Assembly (NCBI RefSeq): GCF_030269645.1
Contig: NZ_BSTR01000002.1
Location: 1-64,000 of the forward strand
Origin: Actinokineospora sp. NBRC 105648
GTDB taxonomy: Bacteria > Actinomycetota > Actinomycetes > Mycobacteriales > Pseudonocardiaceae
Reading direction: 5' to 3'
Length of the DNA stretch: 64,000 bases
Below the pieces are notes generated by a model. It searched no databases. It was not told the DNA's origin and saw nothing but the letters and a program-made list of their open reading frames with translations. Shown here in pieces: positions 29,801 to 40,125 of the stretch; positions within the stretch are counted from its first letter, which is position 1, and the number at the start of each line of letters is the position of its first letter. The translations under genes and the position numbers were made by a program.

Positions 29801-32800
29801 CCGCGAGCTGGACGCGCGGGCCAACCAGCTCGCCCACCGCCTGGTCGGGCTCGGTGCCGCGCCGGGCGTCCTGGTGGGCGTCTGCGCCGAGCGCGGGGTC
29901 GGCGCCGTCGTCGCGCTGCTGGCCGTGCTCAAGGCCGGTGCCGCGTTCGTGCCGCTGGACCCGGAGTACCCGGCGCGGATGCTGGCCACGATGCTCGCGG
30001 ACGCGGCGGTGCCGATCCTGCTCACCGAGGACCGGCTGCTCGACCGCGTGCCGGACAGCGGCGCGGCTGTGGTGAGCCTCGACGAGCCGTTCGCCGGGCC
30101 CAGCACGCCACCGCGCACCGCGGTGACCCCAGAGGACCTGGCCTACGTCGTCTACACCTCGGGCTCGACCGGCACGCCGAAGGGGGTGATGGTCGAACAC
30201 CGCCACGTCCACCACATGACCCGGGCCTGGGACGCGCGCTACGGCCTCACCGCGCTGCGACCGCGCTGCCTGTCGGTGTCGAGCCTGTCGGTCGACCTGT
30301 TCTTCGGCGACTTCCTGCTGTCGGCGCTGTTCGGCGGCTCGATGGTCATCTGCCCGACCGAGGTCGTGGCGGATCCGCCCGCGTTGCTGGACCTGCTGCG
30401 GGAATCCCGCGCCGAGCTGATGGTGACGGTGCCGTCGCTGGCGAAGGCGCTGGCCGCCGAGCTGGCCTGGCGCGGCGAGCGCCTCGACACGCTGCGGGTG
30501 CTGATGGTCGGTTCCGAGGGCTGGACCGCGGCCGACGCCCGCACCGTGCTCGCCGCGGTCGGACCGGACACCGTCCTGGTCAACGCCTACGGCGCCACCG
30601 AGACCACAGTGGACTCGACGGTGTTCCAGGTCGGCGCGGAGCCGCTGGGCGACGCGGCGTTCGTGCCGGTCGGGAAACCGTTGCGCAACACCAGGGTCTA
30701 CGTGCTCGACGAGCTGCTGCGGCCGGTCCCGGTCGGCGTCGCGGGCGAGTGCTACATCGGCGGCGACGGCGTCGCCCGCGGCTACTGGAATCGTCCTGAC
30801 CTGACCAGCGAGCGCTTCCTGGAGGACCCGTTCGTCCCAGGTGGTCGCCTCTACCGCACCGGGGACCTGGCGCGGTGGCGGGCGGACGGCAACCTGGAGT
30901 GCCTCGGCCGGGCCGACGACCAGGTCAAGATCCGCGGCTTCCGGGTCGAGCTGGGCGAGGTCGAGGCGGTGCTGGCGCGCCACCCCGGTGTCACCTCGGC
31001 CGCCGCCGCGGCCCACCGGGGCGACGGCCCGGCCAGGCTGGTGGGTTACGTGGTGCCCTCGGGTGCCGCGCCGGACGTCCGCGAGCTGCGGGCGTTCGCC
31101 GCCCAGAGCCTGCCCGCGCACGCCGTCCCGTCGGCGTTCGTGGTGCTCGACGCGCTCCCGCTGAGCCCCGCGGGCACGGTGGACCGGCGCGCGCTGCCCG
31201 TCCCGGACGGCGTCGCCGACACCGGTGAACCCCACGTCGCGCCCCGCACCGCGCTGGAGGCGTCGCTCGCCGGGATCTGGGCGGAGGTGCTGGGCGTCGA
31301 GCGGGTGGGCGTGCACGACAACTTCTTCGACCTGGGCGGCGACTCGATCCTCAGCATCCAGGTGATCTCGCGCGTCCGCGCCGCGCTGGGCGCGGCGCCG
31401 TCGCCCCGGCAGCTCTTCGACACCCCGTCGGTCGCCGCGCTGGCCGAGGTCGTCGCCGGGCTCTCGGGCACCGGCGCCGACCTGGTGCGGGTGCGGCGGG
31501 ACGGCGCGCTGCCGCTGTCGTTCGCCCAGCAGCGGCTGTGGTTCCTCAGCGAGTTCGACCCGGACAGCGCCGAGTACAACACCGTCTTCGCCCTCGGGCT
31601 CACCGGCGCGCTCGACGTCGACGCCCTGCGCGCCGCGCTGGCCCAGCTCGTCGAACGGCACGAACCGCTGCGCACCACCTACGCCACGGTCGACGGCCGG
31701 GCGGTCCAGGTGGTCCGCGCCACCGCCGCCCCGCTCGACCTCGTCGAGGTCTCGGCCGCGGACCTGCCTGAACGCCTGCGACAGGAGGCCGACCGGCCGT
31801 TCGACCTCAGCGAAGGCGTGTTCCGCCCATCGCTGTTCCGCACCGGCGAGGACGAGCACCTGCTGGCCATCGTCCTGCACCACATCGCCACCGACGGCTG
31901 GTCGATGGGCGTGCTCGCCACGGAGCTGGGTGCCTGCTACGAGGCCGCCAGTCGAGGCGCCCGCGCGGAACTGCCGCCGCTGCCCGTGCAGTACGCGGAC
32001 TTCGCGGTGTGGCAGCGGACCCACCTCGACGTCGACTCCCACCTCGACCACTGGCGCCGTGGGCTCGACGGGCTCACGCCGCTCGAACTGCCGACCGACC
32101 GGCCGCGTCCCGCGGTCCGGGAGGCGGCGGGCGACCTGCGCCTGGTCGAGGTCGACGCGGGAGTCGCCGCGGGCCTCAAGGAGCTCGCCCGCGGCCAGGA
32201 CGCGACGTTGTTCATGGTGCTGGTCGCCGCCGTGCAGCTGCTGCTGTCGCGCTGCACCGGCCAGCACGACATCACCGTCGGCACGGCGACCTCCGGGCGG
32301 AACCGGGCCGAGCTCGAGGGCCTGGTCGGGTTCTTCGTCAACACGGTCGTCCTGCGGTCCACAGTGGACGAGACGGTGACCTTCACCGACTTCCTGGCGC
32401 GGGTCCGCTCGACCGCCCTGGAGGCGTTCACCCACGACGAGGTGCCGTTCGAACGGCTCGTCGAGGCCCTCCGGCCCGAACGCGACCCGAGCCGGAACGC
32501 GCTCGTCGAGGTCATGGTCGGGCTCGAGAACACCCGGTCGGGCGGTGTGGTCCTCCCGGGGCTGGTCACCACGGAGGTCCCGGTCGTCAGCGGGGACGTC
32601 AGCCACGACCTGAGCTTCGACTTCTTCGAGCGGCCCGGTGGGCTCTCGCTCGCGATCGGCTTCTCGACCGCGTTGTTCGACGGCACCACGATCGACCGGT
32701 TGGCCGGTCACCTGCGGACCCTGCTGGCCGGGATCGCGGCTCGGCCACGGGCCAGGATGGCCGAGCTGCCCTGGCTGGACGCCGACGACCGCGACCGGCT

Positions 32801-35800
32801 CGCGGCGTGGCACGGCCCGGTGCGCGAAGTGCCGAACACCACCCTGTCCACGCTGTTCGAGGCACAGGCCGAGGCCACCCCGGACGCGACGGCCGTGGTG
32901 TGCGGGCCGGTGTCGCTGACCTTCGCGGAACTCAACGCCAGGGCCAACCGCGTCGCGCACGACCTCATCTCGCGGGGGATCGGCCCGGAACAGGTCGTCG
33001 GTCTGACCTCCGCGCGTACCGCGGGCACGGTCGTCGCCCTGCTCGGCGTGCTCAAGGCGGGCGCCGCCTACCTGCCGCTGGACCCCGAGCTGCCCCCCGA
33101 CCGGCGGGCGTTCGTGCTCGCCGACGCGGCCCCGGTGCTGGTGCTCGACGAGGACCTCCCCGAGCACGGCCCCGACGTGAACCCGGGGACGCGGGTCCAC
33201 CCCGACCACCCGGCCTACGTCATCTACACCTCCGGTTCCACCGGGCGACCGAAGGGCGTGGTGCTGCCCCACCGCGGCCTGACCAACCTGTTCTTCAACC
33301 ACAGCCGGGACTTCTTCCGGCCGGAGAGCGGGTCCGGGCGGTGGCGCGTGGCGCTGACGGCGGCGTTCTCGTTCGACACCTCCCTGGAGGGTGTGCTGGC
33401 GATGGTCGACGGCCACGAGCTGCACGTGGTCGACGACCTCACCCGCCGCGACCCCGAGGCACTCGTCGAGTACGTCACCGAGCACCGCGTCGACCTGCTC
33501 GACCTCACGCCGTCCTACGCGGAGCAACTGGTGCCGGTCGGGCTGGTCGGCTCGGACACGCACAACCCGCGGGTGGTGATGCTGGGCGGCGAGGCCGCGA
33601 ACGAACCGCTGTGGCGCGACCTGCGCGCCGCGACGGGGACCACGGGCTACAACTTCTACGGTCCCACCGAGTGCACTGTGGACACCCTCTACTGCCGGGT
33701 CGGGGACAGCGAACGGCCGCTGATCGGCACTCCGGTGTGGAACACCCGCGCGTACGTGCTCGACAGCCTGCTGCGGCCCGTGCCCGCCGGGGTACCCGGT
33801 GAGCTGTACCTCGCCGGGGCGCAGCTGGCCAGGGGGTACCTCAAACGGGCGGCGCTGACCGCCGAGCGGTTCGTGGCGGACCCGTCCGGCCCGCCGGGGA
33901 CGCGCGTGTACCGCACCGGCGACCTGGCCCGGTGGACGGCCGATGGTGCCGTGGAGTACCTCGGTCGGGTCGACGACCAGGTGAAGGTGCGCGGCTTCCG
34001 GATCGAGCTGGGCGAGGTCGAGGTCGTGCTCGCCGGGCACCCCTCGGTCTCCCGCGCCGCTGTGGTGGTCAGGCAAGGACCGTCCGGCGCCCCGCGGCTG
34101 GTCGCCTACGTGACGCGGGCGGACACCGCCCCGTCGGTGTCCGAGCTGCGCGACTTCGCCAGGGACGCGTTGCCGGGTTACATGGTGCCGTCGGCCTTCG
34201 TCGTGCTGGATGAGCTGCCGGTGACCTCCAGCGGGAAGGTCGACCGCGGCGCGTTGCCCGCCCCGGCGGTGGCCGCCGAGCCGGACGCGGGCCACCTGGC
34301 CCCCCGCGACGAGATCGAGCGGACCCTGGCAGGCATCTGGGCCGAGGTGCTGGGCCTGCCGCTGGTCGGCGCCGAGGACAACTTCTTCGAGCTCGGCGGC
34401 GACTCGATCCTGAGCATCCAGGCGGTGTCGAGGATCCGGCGGGCCGGGTTGCGGGTGACGTCGAAGGACCTGTTCCTCAACCAGACCGTCGCCCGGCTCC
34501 GGAAGGTCGTCCAGGTCGACGCGAGGACCGCCGCCACCTCGGCGGAGGTGTCCGGGCCGGTGCCGCTGACGGCGATCCAGCGGCGCTTCCTCGACGGCGA
34601 CCCGGTGGCCCCGCACCACCTCACCCAGTCGACGACGGTCGAGCTGGGGGGAGAGGTCGACGTGGCCGCGTGGCGGACCGCTGTGGCGGCCCTGCTGGAG
34701 CACCACGACGCCCTGCGGATGCGGTTCACCCGCGACGGCGACGGCTGGCGCCAGCACAACGCGCCGGTCAGCCCCGTCGACGTGCTGGCCCACCACGACC
34801 TGTCCGAAGTGGACGATCAAGACCGGGTGCTCGACGAGCTGGCCGTGGCGGCCGACTCGACGTTGGACCTGGCCAGCGGTCCGCTGTTGCGTGCGCTGCT
34901 GGTCGAGTTCGGCCCCGGGCGTCCGCCGCTGCTGTTCCTGACCGCCCACCACCTGGTGGTCGACGGGGTGTCGTGGCGGATCCTGCTCGACGACCTGGAG
35001 CGGGCGCACCGGCAGGCCGCGGCGGGTGGACCGGTGGTGCTGGGCCCCAAGACGACCTCGTTCAAGGCGTGGGCCGAGCGCCTCGCCCGGTACGCGGTCG
35101 AGGGCGGGTTCGACGAGGAGGTTCCGCACTGGGCCGCGCTGCCGCAGACCCCCGCACTGCCGGTGGACCGCACCGGGCCGAACCTGGTGTCCGCCACCCG
35201 CACGGTGTCCATGTCACTGTCCGAAGAGGACACACAGGTGCTCCTGCACCGGGCGCCGGGGGTGTTCCGCACGCGGACCGCCGACGTCCTGCTCGCGGCG
35301 CTCGCCTGGGCGCTGGGCCGGTGGACCGGTGCGGACGAGGTGGCGATCGACCTGGAGGGCCACGGCCGCGAGGAGATCTTCGACGACGTCGACCTGTCCC
35401 GCACTGTCGGCTGGTTCACCACGGTGTACCCGGTCGTGCTGCCCACCGAGGCGCGGGAGTGGGCGGCGTTGGTCAAGTCCGTCCGGCGCAGGCTGCGCGC
35501 GGTACCGGGGAACGGCCTCGGCCACGGCGTGCTGCACGGACTCGGGTCGCTGCCCGCGCGCCCCGGACCGGAGGTGGTGTTCAACTACCACGGGCAGGTC
35601 GACGCCGGGACGCGGAGCACACCGCTCGGCCAGGAACAGAGCCCCCAGGAGCGGGTCTCGCACCTGCTGGAGGTCGTCGGGGTCGCGGCGGGTGGCCTGC
35701 TCGAGTTCACCTGGTACTACTCCGAGAACGTCCACCACCGCGAGACCGTGGAGCGGGTCGCCTCGGACTTCCGCGAGGCACTGCGGGCCATGGCCGAACA

Positions 35801-35816
35801 CGCGGCGGGGCGCTGA
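23841..35816 (+). CDS. Trimodular NRPS: C-A-PCP-E-C-A*-PCP-C-A-PCP-E
   Basis: A 3991-residue synthetase. Module 4: LCL C (HHIVTDG at 167), A4 (TSGSTG at 626, Lys954), PCP4 (Ser1009), E (HHLVVDG at 1181). Module 5: DCL C (HHLLADG at 1638), A5 (TSGSTG at 2106), PCP5 (Ser2502). Module 6: LCL C (HHIATDG at 2680), A6 (TSGSTG at 3130, Lys3466), PCP6 (Ser3522), terminal E (HHLVVDG at 3703). There is no thioesterase domain. Hand-aligned codes: A4 DGWNVCGVCK (no match I trust), A5 DLGVLVAVD with Thr2446 where the A10 Lys should be (PAGTVDRR), A6 DTEDMGFVDK, whose three extra acidic positions suit a cationic residue. C-domain types agree with the E domains, giving an L-D-L-D-L-D pattern over both proteins. 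The start overlaps the NRPS 1 stop, and the stop overlaps the thioesterase start. Confidence 0.96.
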   Translation: MSIDDRLASLSPEQRELLLRRLAGEAPEDPATERIDTAPGDGPLPLSQAQQRLWFSYELEPDSIEYVVPRALRLTGELDVASLRRALDGLVARHASLRTTFDSVDGRGTQTVRPVSYVNLPVTSVAEVESELLAEVRRPFDLRRGPVFRARLLRLGAREHVLVLAMHHIVTDGWSMGLLVEELNTLYAGQQLAPLPLRYVDFAHWERERDLDDQLRYWRDRLAGLAPLELPTDFPRPAVRDPAGSVHVFEVPELVVSRLKAIGGARGATLFTTLVAAVQVLLARYAGQSDIAVGTATSGRTREEWENLVGFFVNTLVLRSTVDESRTFPEFLDTVRETVLGASANEEVPFQRLVDLLGPDRDPSRPPLVDVIVNLQNTPVAHTRMPGLAVEELVAPVVVSGVDLAFDFTERGGGLVGHLRHNTSVITPATAGRIASQLGTLLAAIAARPDQRVADLPVLAAEDHRLLTAGWPGDGAGPEPRTAPELFAEQVAATPTAPAVVFGDTTLTYAELDERANRLAALLVRRGVGPEEFVAVALPRSVELVIAVVAVHKAGAAYLPLDPDYPADRLRVMAEDTRPMLALTTDGREVPGTPTVDLDTVDLDTLPATALEVAVRPGNAAYVIYTSGSTGRPKAVVVTHSGFHDMVLTQRRVLGAGPDTRVLQFASLSFDGAFWEFALALFSGGALVLATAAQRLPGDPLVELIARQRLTHLNLPPTAVAALPRHAIPPGANLVVCGEACPPGLVEAWSPGLRMINGYGPTESTVCATLSDPLTPADAATGVVPIGRPIPSVRTYVLDDRLRPAPVGVPGELYLAGTRLARGYLNQHAVTAQRFVADPFGPPGARMYRTGDRARWLADGRLEFAGRADDQVKLRGFRIELGEVEAALARHPGVDQAAAAVKVDARGTRRLVGYVVGEADVAELRGFLRDRLPEHMVPTAFTVLAALPLTVNGKIDRKALPVPTGVRDAEGYVEPSTQAEKVLAAVWSELLGVDQVGVHDNFFDLGGDSILGLQVVARARAGGLNLTPKQMFLRQTVAELAAEAAATAVSTAEQGAVVGEVPLTPIQRWFFDHLTDSVDRFHQSMYLELAGDLDEDALEIALGALLEHHDALRLRAERADGHWRQYNAAPGPVTVIQRFDHLDAGAIALAQQDFRLDTGPLLRALLFVPARARPRLFLVAHHLVVDGVSWRILLSDLDTAYRQATRGHRVDLGPKTTSFRDWAFRLIGHTAAGGFDDERGHWARMAELSTRAAALPVDRAGDNTAGSMRTVSRRMPADAVLRDVPEVYRTRVNDVLLSALARVLSGWAGGDTVLVDLEGHGREELFDDVDLSRTVGWFTTVYPCALTVPASGWGEVLKSVKEQLRAIPRRGIGYGTQPRAGRRPEVAFNYLGRLDTSIDGELYHGRCPDPGGSERATTQVRQHLLEITGVVTGGDLEFRWAYSAAVHDEETITALANGLISALAEIVGHCARPDAGGCTPSDFPLAALDQSTVDRLVGDGRLVEDVYPLTPMQSGMLFHSLAEDGADVYAGHFGVVLDGVTDPLRLAEAWQRVLDRTQALRTRVVWADVAEPLQVVESRVHLPVAHHDLRGRADQAEAVARLWDERVADRLDLAVAPLLRLTIARLTDTRVQLFWTAHHLLADGWSFASVLTDVFTRYAVLSGDRGLVPVARRPYRDYVAWLAEQDKTAAQEHWRELMSGFTTPTPLPFDRTPVLAHRSRSSREIRLALSPEASRRLFACAREARLTVNTLLQGAWALLLSRHSGERDVCFGATVSGRPADLPGSESIIGLFINMVPVRVEVDSTETVSAWLGRLQAAQVESRQYEYLSLAEIQTYSDVPRGTSLFDSIVVFENYPYDEDAAARYGLKVSAYSGDEHTNYALTLSAYAADELQLALGYDPDLLTESTVERMAGHLETLLGEIARAPGARLADLEMLTGSERGLVVSDWNDTATGFGPPRCAHELFTERARSTPEAVAVSRGDHGLSFRELDARANQLAHRLVGLGAAPGVLVGVCAERGVGAVVALLAVLKAGAAFVPLDPEYPARMLATMLADAAVPILLTEDRLLDRVPDSGAAVVSLDEPFAGPSTPPRTAVTPEDLAYVVYTSGSTGTPKGVMVEHRHVHHMTRAWDARYGLTALRPRCLSVSSLSVDLFFGDFLLSALFGGSMVICPTEVVADPPALLDLLRESRAELMVTVPSLAKALAAELAWRGERLDTLRVLMVGSEGWTAADARTVLAAVGPDTVLVNAYGATETTVDSTVFQVGAEPLGDAAFVPVGKPLRNTRVYVLDELLRPVPVGVAGECYIGGDGVARGYWNRPDLTSERFLEDPFVPGGRLYRTGDLARWRADGNLECLGRADDQVKIRGFRVELGEVEAVLARHPGVTSAAAAAHRGDGPARLVGYVVPSGAAPDVRELRAFAAQSLPAHAVPSAFVVLDALPLSPAGTVDRRALPVPDGVADTGEPHVAPRTALEASLAGIWAEVLGVERVGVHDNFFDLGGDSILSIQVISRVRAALGAAPSPRQLFDTPSVAALAEVVAGLSGTGADLVRVRRDGALPLSFAQQRLWFLSEFDPDSAEYNTVFALGLTGALDVDALRAALAQLVERHEPLRTTYATVDGRAVQVVRATAAPLDLVEVSAADLPERLRQEADRPFDLSEGVFRPSLFRTGEDEHLLAIVLHHIATDGWSMGVLATELGACYEAASRGARAELPPLPVQYADFAVWQRTHLDVDSHLDHWRRGLDGLTPLELPTDRPRPAVREAAGDLRLVEVDAGVAAGLKELARGQDATLFMVLVAAVQLLLSRCTGQHDITVGTATSGRNRAELEGLVGFFVNTVVLRSTVDETVTFTDFLARVRSTALEAFTHDEVPFERLVEALRPERDPSRNALVEVMVGLENTRSGGVVLPGLVTTEVPVVSGDVSHDLSFDFFERPGGLSLAIGFSTALFDGTTIDRLAGHLRTLLAGIAARPRARMAELPWLDADDRDRLAAWHGPVREVPNTTLSTLFEAQAEATPDATAVVCGPVSLTFAELNARANRVAHDLISRGIGPEQVVGLTSARTAGTVVALLGVLKAGAAYLPLDPELPPDRRAFVLADAAPVLVLDEDLPEHGPDVNPGTRVHPDHPAYVIYTSGSTGRPKGVVLPHRGLTNLFFNHSRDFFRPESGSGRWRVALTAAFSFDTSLEGVLAMVDGHELHVVDDLTRRDPEALVEYVTEHRVDLLDLTPSYAEQLVPVGLVGSDTHNPRVVMLGGEAANEPLWRDLRAATGTTGYNFYGPTECTVDTLYCRVGDSERPLIGTPVWNTRAYVLDSLLRPVPAGVPGELYLAGAQLARGYLKRAALTAERFVADPSGPPGTRVYRTGDLARWTADGAVEYLGRVDDQVKVRGFRIELGEVEVVLAGHPSVSRAAVVVRQGPSGAPRLVAYVTRADTAPSVSELRDFARDALPGYMVPSAFVVLDELPVTSSGKVDRGALPAPAVAAEPDAGHLAPRDEIERTLAGIWAEVLGLPLVGAEDNFFELGGDSILSIQAVSRIRRAGLRVTSKDLFLNQTVARLRKVVQVDARTAATSAEVSGPVPLTAIQRRFLDGDPVAPHHLTQSTTVELGGEVDVAAWRTAVAALLEHHDALRMRFTRDGDGWRQHNAPVSPVDVLAHHDLSEVDDQDRVLDELAVAADSTLDLASGPLLRALLVEFGPGRPPLLFLTAHHLVVDGVSWRILLDDLERAHRQAAAGGPVVLGPKTTSFKAWAERLARYAVEGGFDEEVPHWAALPQTPALPVDRTGPNLVSATRTVSMSLSEEDTQVLLHRAPGVFRTRTADVLLAALAWALGRWTGADEVAIDLEGHGREEIFDDVDLSRTVGWFTTVYPVVLPTEAREWAALVKSVRRRLRAVPGNGLGHGVLHGLGSLPARPGPEVVFNYHGQVDAGTRSTPLGQEQSPQERVSHLLEVVGVAAGGLLEFTWYYSENVHHRETVERVASDFREALRAMAEHAAGR
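28301..28392 (+). repeat. 92-bp exact repeat, copy 2 (E-C linker, NRPS 2)
   Basis: Identical to 21012-21103. It spans the linker after the module 4 epimerase and the first motif of the module 5 condensation domain, the equivalent position to copy 1. Confidence 0.85.
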
Positions 35817-37039
35817 TGGACGACGAGGGCCTGTTGCGGCTGCTGGAGAAGCACCGGGTGCCCGGCGCCCAGTTGGTGGTGCGCCGGGCCAGGGTGACCC
35901 ACGCGATCGAGGCGGGGGAGGAGCGCTGTGGATCAGGTCGCGCGGTGACCGCCGCTTCGGCGTTCCCGCTCGGCTCGCTCACCAAGCCGTTCACGGCCGC
36001 GCTCGCGTTGACGCTGGTCGACGACGGTGAACTCGACCTCGACGAGCCGCTGCCCGGCCTCGGTGGAGCGGTCACGCCGCGCGGACTGCTCAGCCACACG
36101 GCCGGGTTGGAGTCCAACGTCGACGAGGACGCGACCGGGCCGCGCTCCCGGTGGGCGGCCAGGTACTCCCGGCACACGCTCCCGGAGTTCCCCCCGGGCG
36201 CGGTGTTCTCCTACTCCAACGTCGGTTACGTCCTGGCCGGTCAGCTGGCCGAGGAGGTCACCGGGATGGACTGGGCGGAGGCGCTGGAGGCGATAGTCCT
36301 GCGGCCACTGGACATCCCCCTCACCGCCGCGACCGTCAGCGGCCACGCGGTGGGGGAGCGGATCGTGCCGGTCGGCGAGCAGCTCGTGCCCGACCTGGAG
36401 GCACCCGACGGCGGACTCGCGCTGAGCGCCGCCGACCTGGTCCGGTTCTGCTCGGCCGACGTGGTCGAGGCGATGTGCGAAGACCAGCTGGGCGGGGTCG
36501 AGGCGGGTCCGTTCGGCATGGCCGACGGCTGGGGCCTCGGCTGGGCGCGCTACCGCCCCGACGACTCGGCGGTCCCCGACGGCTCGGACGGGGTCGGGGC
36601 CACCGACTGGTTCGGGCACGACGGCACCGGTGACGGGACCTCGTGCCACCTCCGGTTCGAACCGGCCACCGGCACCGCGGTCGCGTTGACCACCAACGCC
36701 GCGACCGGACCGGCGCTGTGGGCCGACGTCCTGGCGGAGCTGGCCATCCCGCTGGGGCGGCCGGCGCCCTGGCCCGAGCCGGTCGCCGCCTGGCCCGAGT
36801 GCGCCGGGGTGTACGCGAACGGCGGGTCGGCGTTCGACTTCACCATGACCGGCGACGAGCTGGTCCTCGGTGGCACCGGGTCGCTGCGCTGCCACCCCGA
36901 CCTGCGCTTCCGGGTCCGGGACCAGTCGGGCAACGTCCACCAGGGCCGGTTCCTGCGGGATCCCGGCAGTGGGCGGGTCGACCGCGTCCAGGTGACCGGG
37001 CGGCTGGCGGTCAGGCGGGCGGGTGGGTCGTCGTGGTGA
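35816..37039 (+). CDS. surE-like: Stand-alone PBP-type thioesterase/cyclase (beta-lactamase fold)
   Basis: A 407-residue serine hydrolase of the penicillin-binding-protein/class C beta-lactamase fold. The three signature motifs are present in order: S54-L-T-K57 (SxxK), Y133-S-N135 (YxN) and H268-D-G270. There is no signal peptide, so it is cytoplasmic. That is unusual for a cell-wall enzyme but normal for SurE-type peptide cyclases (surugamide, desotamide, mannopeptimycin and related pathways). These trans-acting enzymes release peptides whose last residue is D and close them head to tail. The synthetase just upstream ends in an epimerase with no TE, and its stop overlaps this ATG (TGATG). 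The C-terminal 90 residues form a small lipocalin-like extra domain (CAGVYANGGSAFDFTM). A self-protective beta-lactamase is the less likely alternative. Confidence 0.88.
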   Translation: MDDEGLLRLLEKHRVPGAQLVVRRARVTHAIEAGEERCGSGRAVTAASAFPLGSLTKPFTAALALTLVDDGELDLDEPLPGLGGAVTPRGLLSHTAGLESNVDEDATGPRSRWAARYSRHTLPEFPPGAVFSYSNVGYVLAGQLAEEVTGMDWAEALEAIVLRPLDIPLTAATVSGHAVGERIVPVGEQLVPDLEAPDGGLALSAADLVRFCSADVVEAMCEDQLGGVEAGPFGMADGWGLGWARYRPDDSAVPDGSDGVGATDWFGHDGTGDGTSCHLRFEPATGTAVALTTNAATGPALWADVLAELAIPLGRPAPWPEPVAAWPECAGVYANGGSAFDFTMTGDELVLGGTGSLRCHPDLRFRVRDQSGNVHQGRFLRDPGSGRVDRVQVTGRLAVRRAGGSSW

Positions 37040-38262
37040 TCCCGCTGTCGCGCAACCGCGACTACAACATCCTGTGGAGCAGCCAGCTGTTCTCCGAGCT
37101 GGCCGGCGAGGTCACCCAGGTCGCGTTCCCGCTGCTGATCCTCGCGTTCGCGGGCCCGCCGTGGCAGCTCGGGCTGGCGTCCTCGGCCCTGATGGCCGCG
37201 CACATGGCGGCCATCGTGCCCGCGGGCGTGGTGGCCGACCGGTGGGACCGCAAGCGGGTCATGGTGACCTGCCAGGCGTTCCGGACCGCCGTGATGACCG
37301 GGCTGGCCGTCGCCGTCCTGCTGGGCGCGTACTCGTTCCCGCTGGTGCTGGCCGCCGCTGTGGCGGAGGGTTTCCTCGGTTCGGTGTTCGACCCGGCCGA
37401 GCACGCGACGCTGCCGCAGGTGGTGCCCGCCGCGCAGCTGGAGCAGGCGGTGGCCCGCAACGCCGCGCGGCCGTTCGTCGCGACCCTGCTGGGGCCCGCC
37501 GCGGCCGGGCTGCTGTTCACCCTCGGCCACGTCGGACCGTTCGTCGCCGACGCCGTGATGCTCGGCGGGTCCCTTGTCGCCCTGGTGTTCCTGCGCGTGC
37601 CGCGGCGGCAGGCGGCACCGGACCAGGTGGGCGGCACCGGTGTGCGCGGCGAGGCCGCGGCGGGCTTCCGCTGGGTGCTCGGCCACCGGCTGATCCGGAC
37701 TACCCTGGTGTGGATGATCTTCTGCAACCTGCTGTTCAGCGCCGTGGTCGTGGTGGTGCTCGCGGTGTCCGGCGCGGAGCGGGTCGGGCCGGGGGAGATC
37801 GGCCTGACGATGGCGTGCCTGGGGGCCGGTGGTCTGCTCGGCGGGGTCTTCGCCGGGCGGCTGGCCGGGGTGCTGCCCGCGCCGGTGATCCTGATCGGGT
37901 TCTCCTGGCTGGCCGCGGTACTGGTCGCGGCGATGGCGCTGGTGCCTGCCGGGATCCTGCTCGGCGTCCTGCTGGGCGGGGCGATGTTCGGCGTGCCCGT
38001 GGCCAACACGACGGTGCTGACCTACCAGCTGATGAGCACCCCCGACGCCCTGCGCGGGCGGCTGAGCAGCATCGCAGGCTTCTGCTCCGGCGGCGCGGGC
38101 GCGCTCGGCCCGCTGGCGGGCGGGCTGCTGGCGGGCGCCGGGGGCGCGACCGGGCTCCTGGTGTGCGCGGGCGCGTTGGCGGTGGTCGCGCTGGCCACCA
38201 CGCTGAGCCCCGCCGTCCGGGCGTTCCCCGCGCACGCGGAACCGGTGGCCGCGGTTGGCTGA
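37036..38262 (+). CDS. MFS transporter, probable peptide exporter
   Basis: A 408-residue major facilitator protein with about 12 hydrophobic helices. The loop 2-3 motif appears as GVVADRWDRKRVMV, and the N-terminus RNRDYNILWSSQLFSELAGE is typical of the MFS_3/EntS-like group that exports siderophores and other metabolites. It overlaps the thioesterase stop (GTGA, GTG start). Placed between the cyclase and the two-component genes, it is the best candidate for exporting the peptide. Substrate specificity cannot be read from sequence. Confidence 0.9.
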   Translation: MIPLSRNRDYNILWSSQLFSELAGEVTQVAFPLLILAFAGPPWQLGLASSALMAAHMAAIVPAGVVADRWDRKRVMVTCQAFRTAVMTGLAVAVLLGAYSFPLVLAAAVAEGFLGSVFDPAEHATLPQVVPAAQLEQAVARNAARPFVATLLGPAAAGLLFTLGHVGPFVADAVMLGGSLVALVFLRVPRRQAAPDQVGGTGVRGEAAAGFRWVLGHRLIRTTLVWMIFCNLLFSAVVVVVLAVSGAERVGPGEIGLTMACLGAGGLLGGVFAGRLAGVLPAPVILIGFSWLAAVLVAAMALVPAGILLGVLLGGAMFGVPVANTTVLTYQLMSTPDALRGRLSSIAGFCSGGAGALGPLAGGLLAGAGGATGLLVCAGALAVVALATTLSPAVRAFPAHAEPVAAVG

Positions 38263-39463
38263 GTCCTGGCCGGGCCGCCCGCTGCGGTTCCTTCGTTCCG
38301 GCAGGCCGTGGCGGTCGCTGTGGTACGTCGCCGTCGGCGCGGTCGCCGCGCTGCCGGTCCTCGCGCTGGCCAAGTGGGCCCTCGCCCGGGACACTCCCGC
38401 GAGCTACGGCCTCGGGGCCGTCGCGGTGGTGGCGGTCAACCTGGTGCTGGCGGTGCCGCTGGCCTCGGCCGAGCGGCGGCGGCTGGCGCTCGTCGACCGC
38501 GGCCGGAGCCCGCGCGCCCCGCTGGAGCGGGGCTGGCTGTGGCGCAAGTTCGGCTACGCGCTGGTGTTCACCGTCGTCATCGCGGTCGCGGACCTCGTCG
38601 TGCTCGTCGTCGCGCTGAGCGCGCTGGTGGTCCCGCTGTCGCCGTTGCTGGAGTTCGTCCTCGACATCGACTCCATGGTGAACTTCGACGGCCCGGTGGG
38701 CGCGCCCTCGGCCGTGCTGGCCGGGGCCCTGCTGCTGCCCGCCGTCGCGTTCCTGGTCAGCCTCTTCGCCGACGCCCAGGCGGTGTTCGCCCGCACCATG
38801 CTGACCCGCCCGGACACCAGCCTCCCCGACCGCGTCGCGGAGTTGACGCGCTCGCGCACCCGGCTGGTCGACGCGTTCGAGACCGAGCGCAGGCGCATCG
38901 AACGCGACCTGCACGACGGTGCCCAACAACGGCTCGTCGCGCTGGCCATGACCCTGGGGATGGCCGAGCTCGACCTCGCGGGCGTCCCGGGCGCGGGACC
39001 GGGGCTGGTGGCGCGCGCCCGTGCCGAGGCCTACGCCGTGCTCGCCGAGCTCCGCGAGCTGGTGCACGGCATCCACCCGCGGGTGCTCATCGACCGGGGG
39101 ATCGAAGCCGGGGTGACCGAGCTCGCCGAACGGAGCCCGATCGCGGTCCGCGTGCGGATCGACCCGGTGCGCCGCTCGTCGCCGGAGGTCGAGGCGGTGG
39201 CGTACTTCGTGGTGAGCGAGGCCCTGGCCAACGTCGCCAAGCACAGCGGGGCGGGCCAGGTGGAGGTCACCGGTTCGCTCACCGGTTCCCGGCTCGTGCT
39301 GCGCGTGGCCGACGACGGCGCGGGCGGCGCGGACCCCCGGCGCGGCACCGGGCTGCAGGGCCTCGCCGACCGGGTCTCGGTCGTGGGCGGGGTGCTCGCG
39401 CTGACCAGCCCGCCCGGTGGGCCGACCGAACTACGAGTGGAGCTGCCATGGGACTGCGCGTAG
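38255..39463 (+). CDS. Sensor histidine kinase (HisKA_3/NarL type)
   Basis: A 402-residue kinase. The N-terminal region has about four membrane helices (WYVAVGAVAALPVLALA, AVVAVNLVLAVPLA, YALVFTVVIAVADLVVLVV, LAGALLLPAVAFLVSL) with little extracellular loop, as in intramembrane-sensing kinases. The phosphoacceptor His220 is in ERDLHDGAQQRLVALAM. The ATPase part has SEALANVAKHS, VADDGAGG and GTGLQGLADRV. The only in-frame start near the family N-terminus is a TTG that overlaps the exporter gene by 8 bases; an internal GTG is possible. Its partner is the next gene. Kinases of this type often answer envelope stress or antibiotic, so a link to immunity or control of the peptide is plausible. Confidence 0.88.
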   Translation: MAESWPGRPLRFLRSGRPWRSLWYVAVGAVAALPVLALAKWALARDTPASYGLGAVAVVAVNLVLAVPLASAERRRLALVDRGRSPRAPLERGWLWRKFGYALVFTVVIAVADLVVLVVALSALVVPLSPLLEFVLDIDSMVNFDGPVGAPSAVLAGALLLPAVAFLVSLFADAQAVFARTMLTRPDTSLPDRVAELTRSRTRLVDAFETERRRIERDLHDGAQQRLVALAMTLGMAELDLAGVPGAGPGLVARARAEAYAVLAELRELVHGIHPRVLIDRGIEAGVTELAERSPIAVRVRIDPVRRSSPEVEAVAYFVVSEALANVAKHSGAGQVEVTGSLTGSRLVLRVADDGAGGADPRRGTGLQGLADRVSVVGGVLALTSPPGGPTELRVELPWDCA

Positions 39464-40113
39464 TCCTCGCCGAGGACGCGGTCTTGCTGCGAGAGGGCCT
39501 CGGCGTCCTGCTGGAGCGGTTCGGCCACCAGGTGGTCGCGGCCGTCGGCGACGCGGGCGCGCTGACGGCGGCGGTCGACGCGGTCGGGCCGGACATCATC
39601 GTCACCGACGTCCGGATGCCCCCCGACTTCAACGACGAGGGCCTGCGCGCCGCGGTGGACCTGCGGGCCCGGCACCCGCGCCTGGCGGTGCTGGTGCTCA
39701 CGCAGTACGTCGCGACCACCTACGCCTTCGAGCTGCTGGAGTCCGCTGTGGACGGCCGCACGGGTGGGCTGGGCTACCTGCTCAAGGACCGGGTCGGCGC
39801 GGTGCAGGAGTTCGTCGGCGCCGTCGAGCGCATCGCCGCGGGCGGGACGGTCATCGACCCGGAGGTCGTCCGGCGGCTGCTGCGCAGGGAACGGCGGGAC
39901 CAGCCGATCGACCGGCTCACCGGCCGCGAGCGCGAGGTGCTCGCGCTGATGGCCGAGGGCCGGTCGAACGGCGCGATCGCCGCGCAGCTGTGCGTCAGCC
40001 CGGCGGCCGTGGCGAAGTACATCGGCGGCATCTTCGCGAAGCTGGGCCTCTCCGAGGCCGAGGGCCACCGCCGCGTCCTCGCCGTCCTCACCCACCTGCG
40101 CAACGGTGGGTGA
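39448..40113 (+). CDS. Response regulator, NarL/LuxR type
   Basis: A 221-residue regulator. The receiver domain has the acidic pair E9-D10, phosphoacceptor D54 in IIVTDVRMPP, and the switch Lys in YLLKDRVG. The C-terminal LuxR-type HTH reads LTGREREVLALMAEGRSNGA and continues through AAVAKYIGGIFAKLGL. It overlaps the kinase gene by 16 bases, so the two are one transcription unit and a cognate pair. It ends 12 bases from the convergent glycosyltransferase gene. Targets are unknown; the divergent promoter at 41.7-41.9 kb is worth testing. Confidence 0.93.
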   Translation: MGLRVVLAEDAVLLREGLGVLLERFGHQVVAAVGDAGALTAAVDAVGPDIIVTDVRMPPDFNDEGLRAAVDLRARHPRLAVLVLTQYVATTYAFELLESAVDGRTGGLGYLLKDRVGAVQEFVGAVERIAAGGTVIDPEVVRRLLRRERRDQPIDRLTGREREVLALMAEGRSNGAIAAQLCVSPAAVAKYIGGIFAKLGLSEAEGHRRVLAVLTHLRNGG

Positions 40114-40125
40114 GGACGGGCGGGG

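Noticed and set aside
19456-35129. Very long minus-strand open frames (over 1400 and 3000 codons) opposite the NRPS genes
   Set aside because: They are antisense shadows caused by extreme GC bias. The translations are Arg/Gly/His-rich with no motifs, while the plus strand encodes complete NRPS domains.
35600-35816. A C-terminal thioesterase domain in NRPS 2
   Set aside because: The last domain is a complete epimerase and the protein stops right after it. No GxSxG TE is present.
15010-35816. Siderophore NRPS cluster
   Set aside because: There are no catechol or hydroxamate genes, no TonB-like or ABC siderophore uptake genes, and the precursor genes point to enduracididine.
35816-37039. Plain beta-lactamase resistance gene
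   Set aside because: There is no signal peptide, it is translationally coupled to the NRPS, and the NRPS lacks a TE. The cyclase reading explains more.
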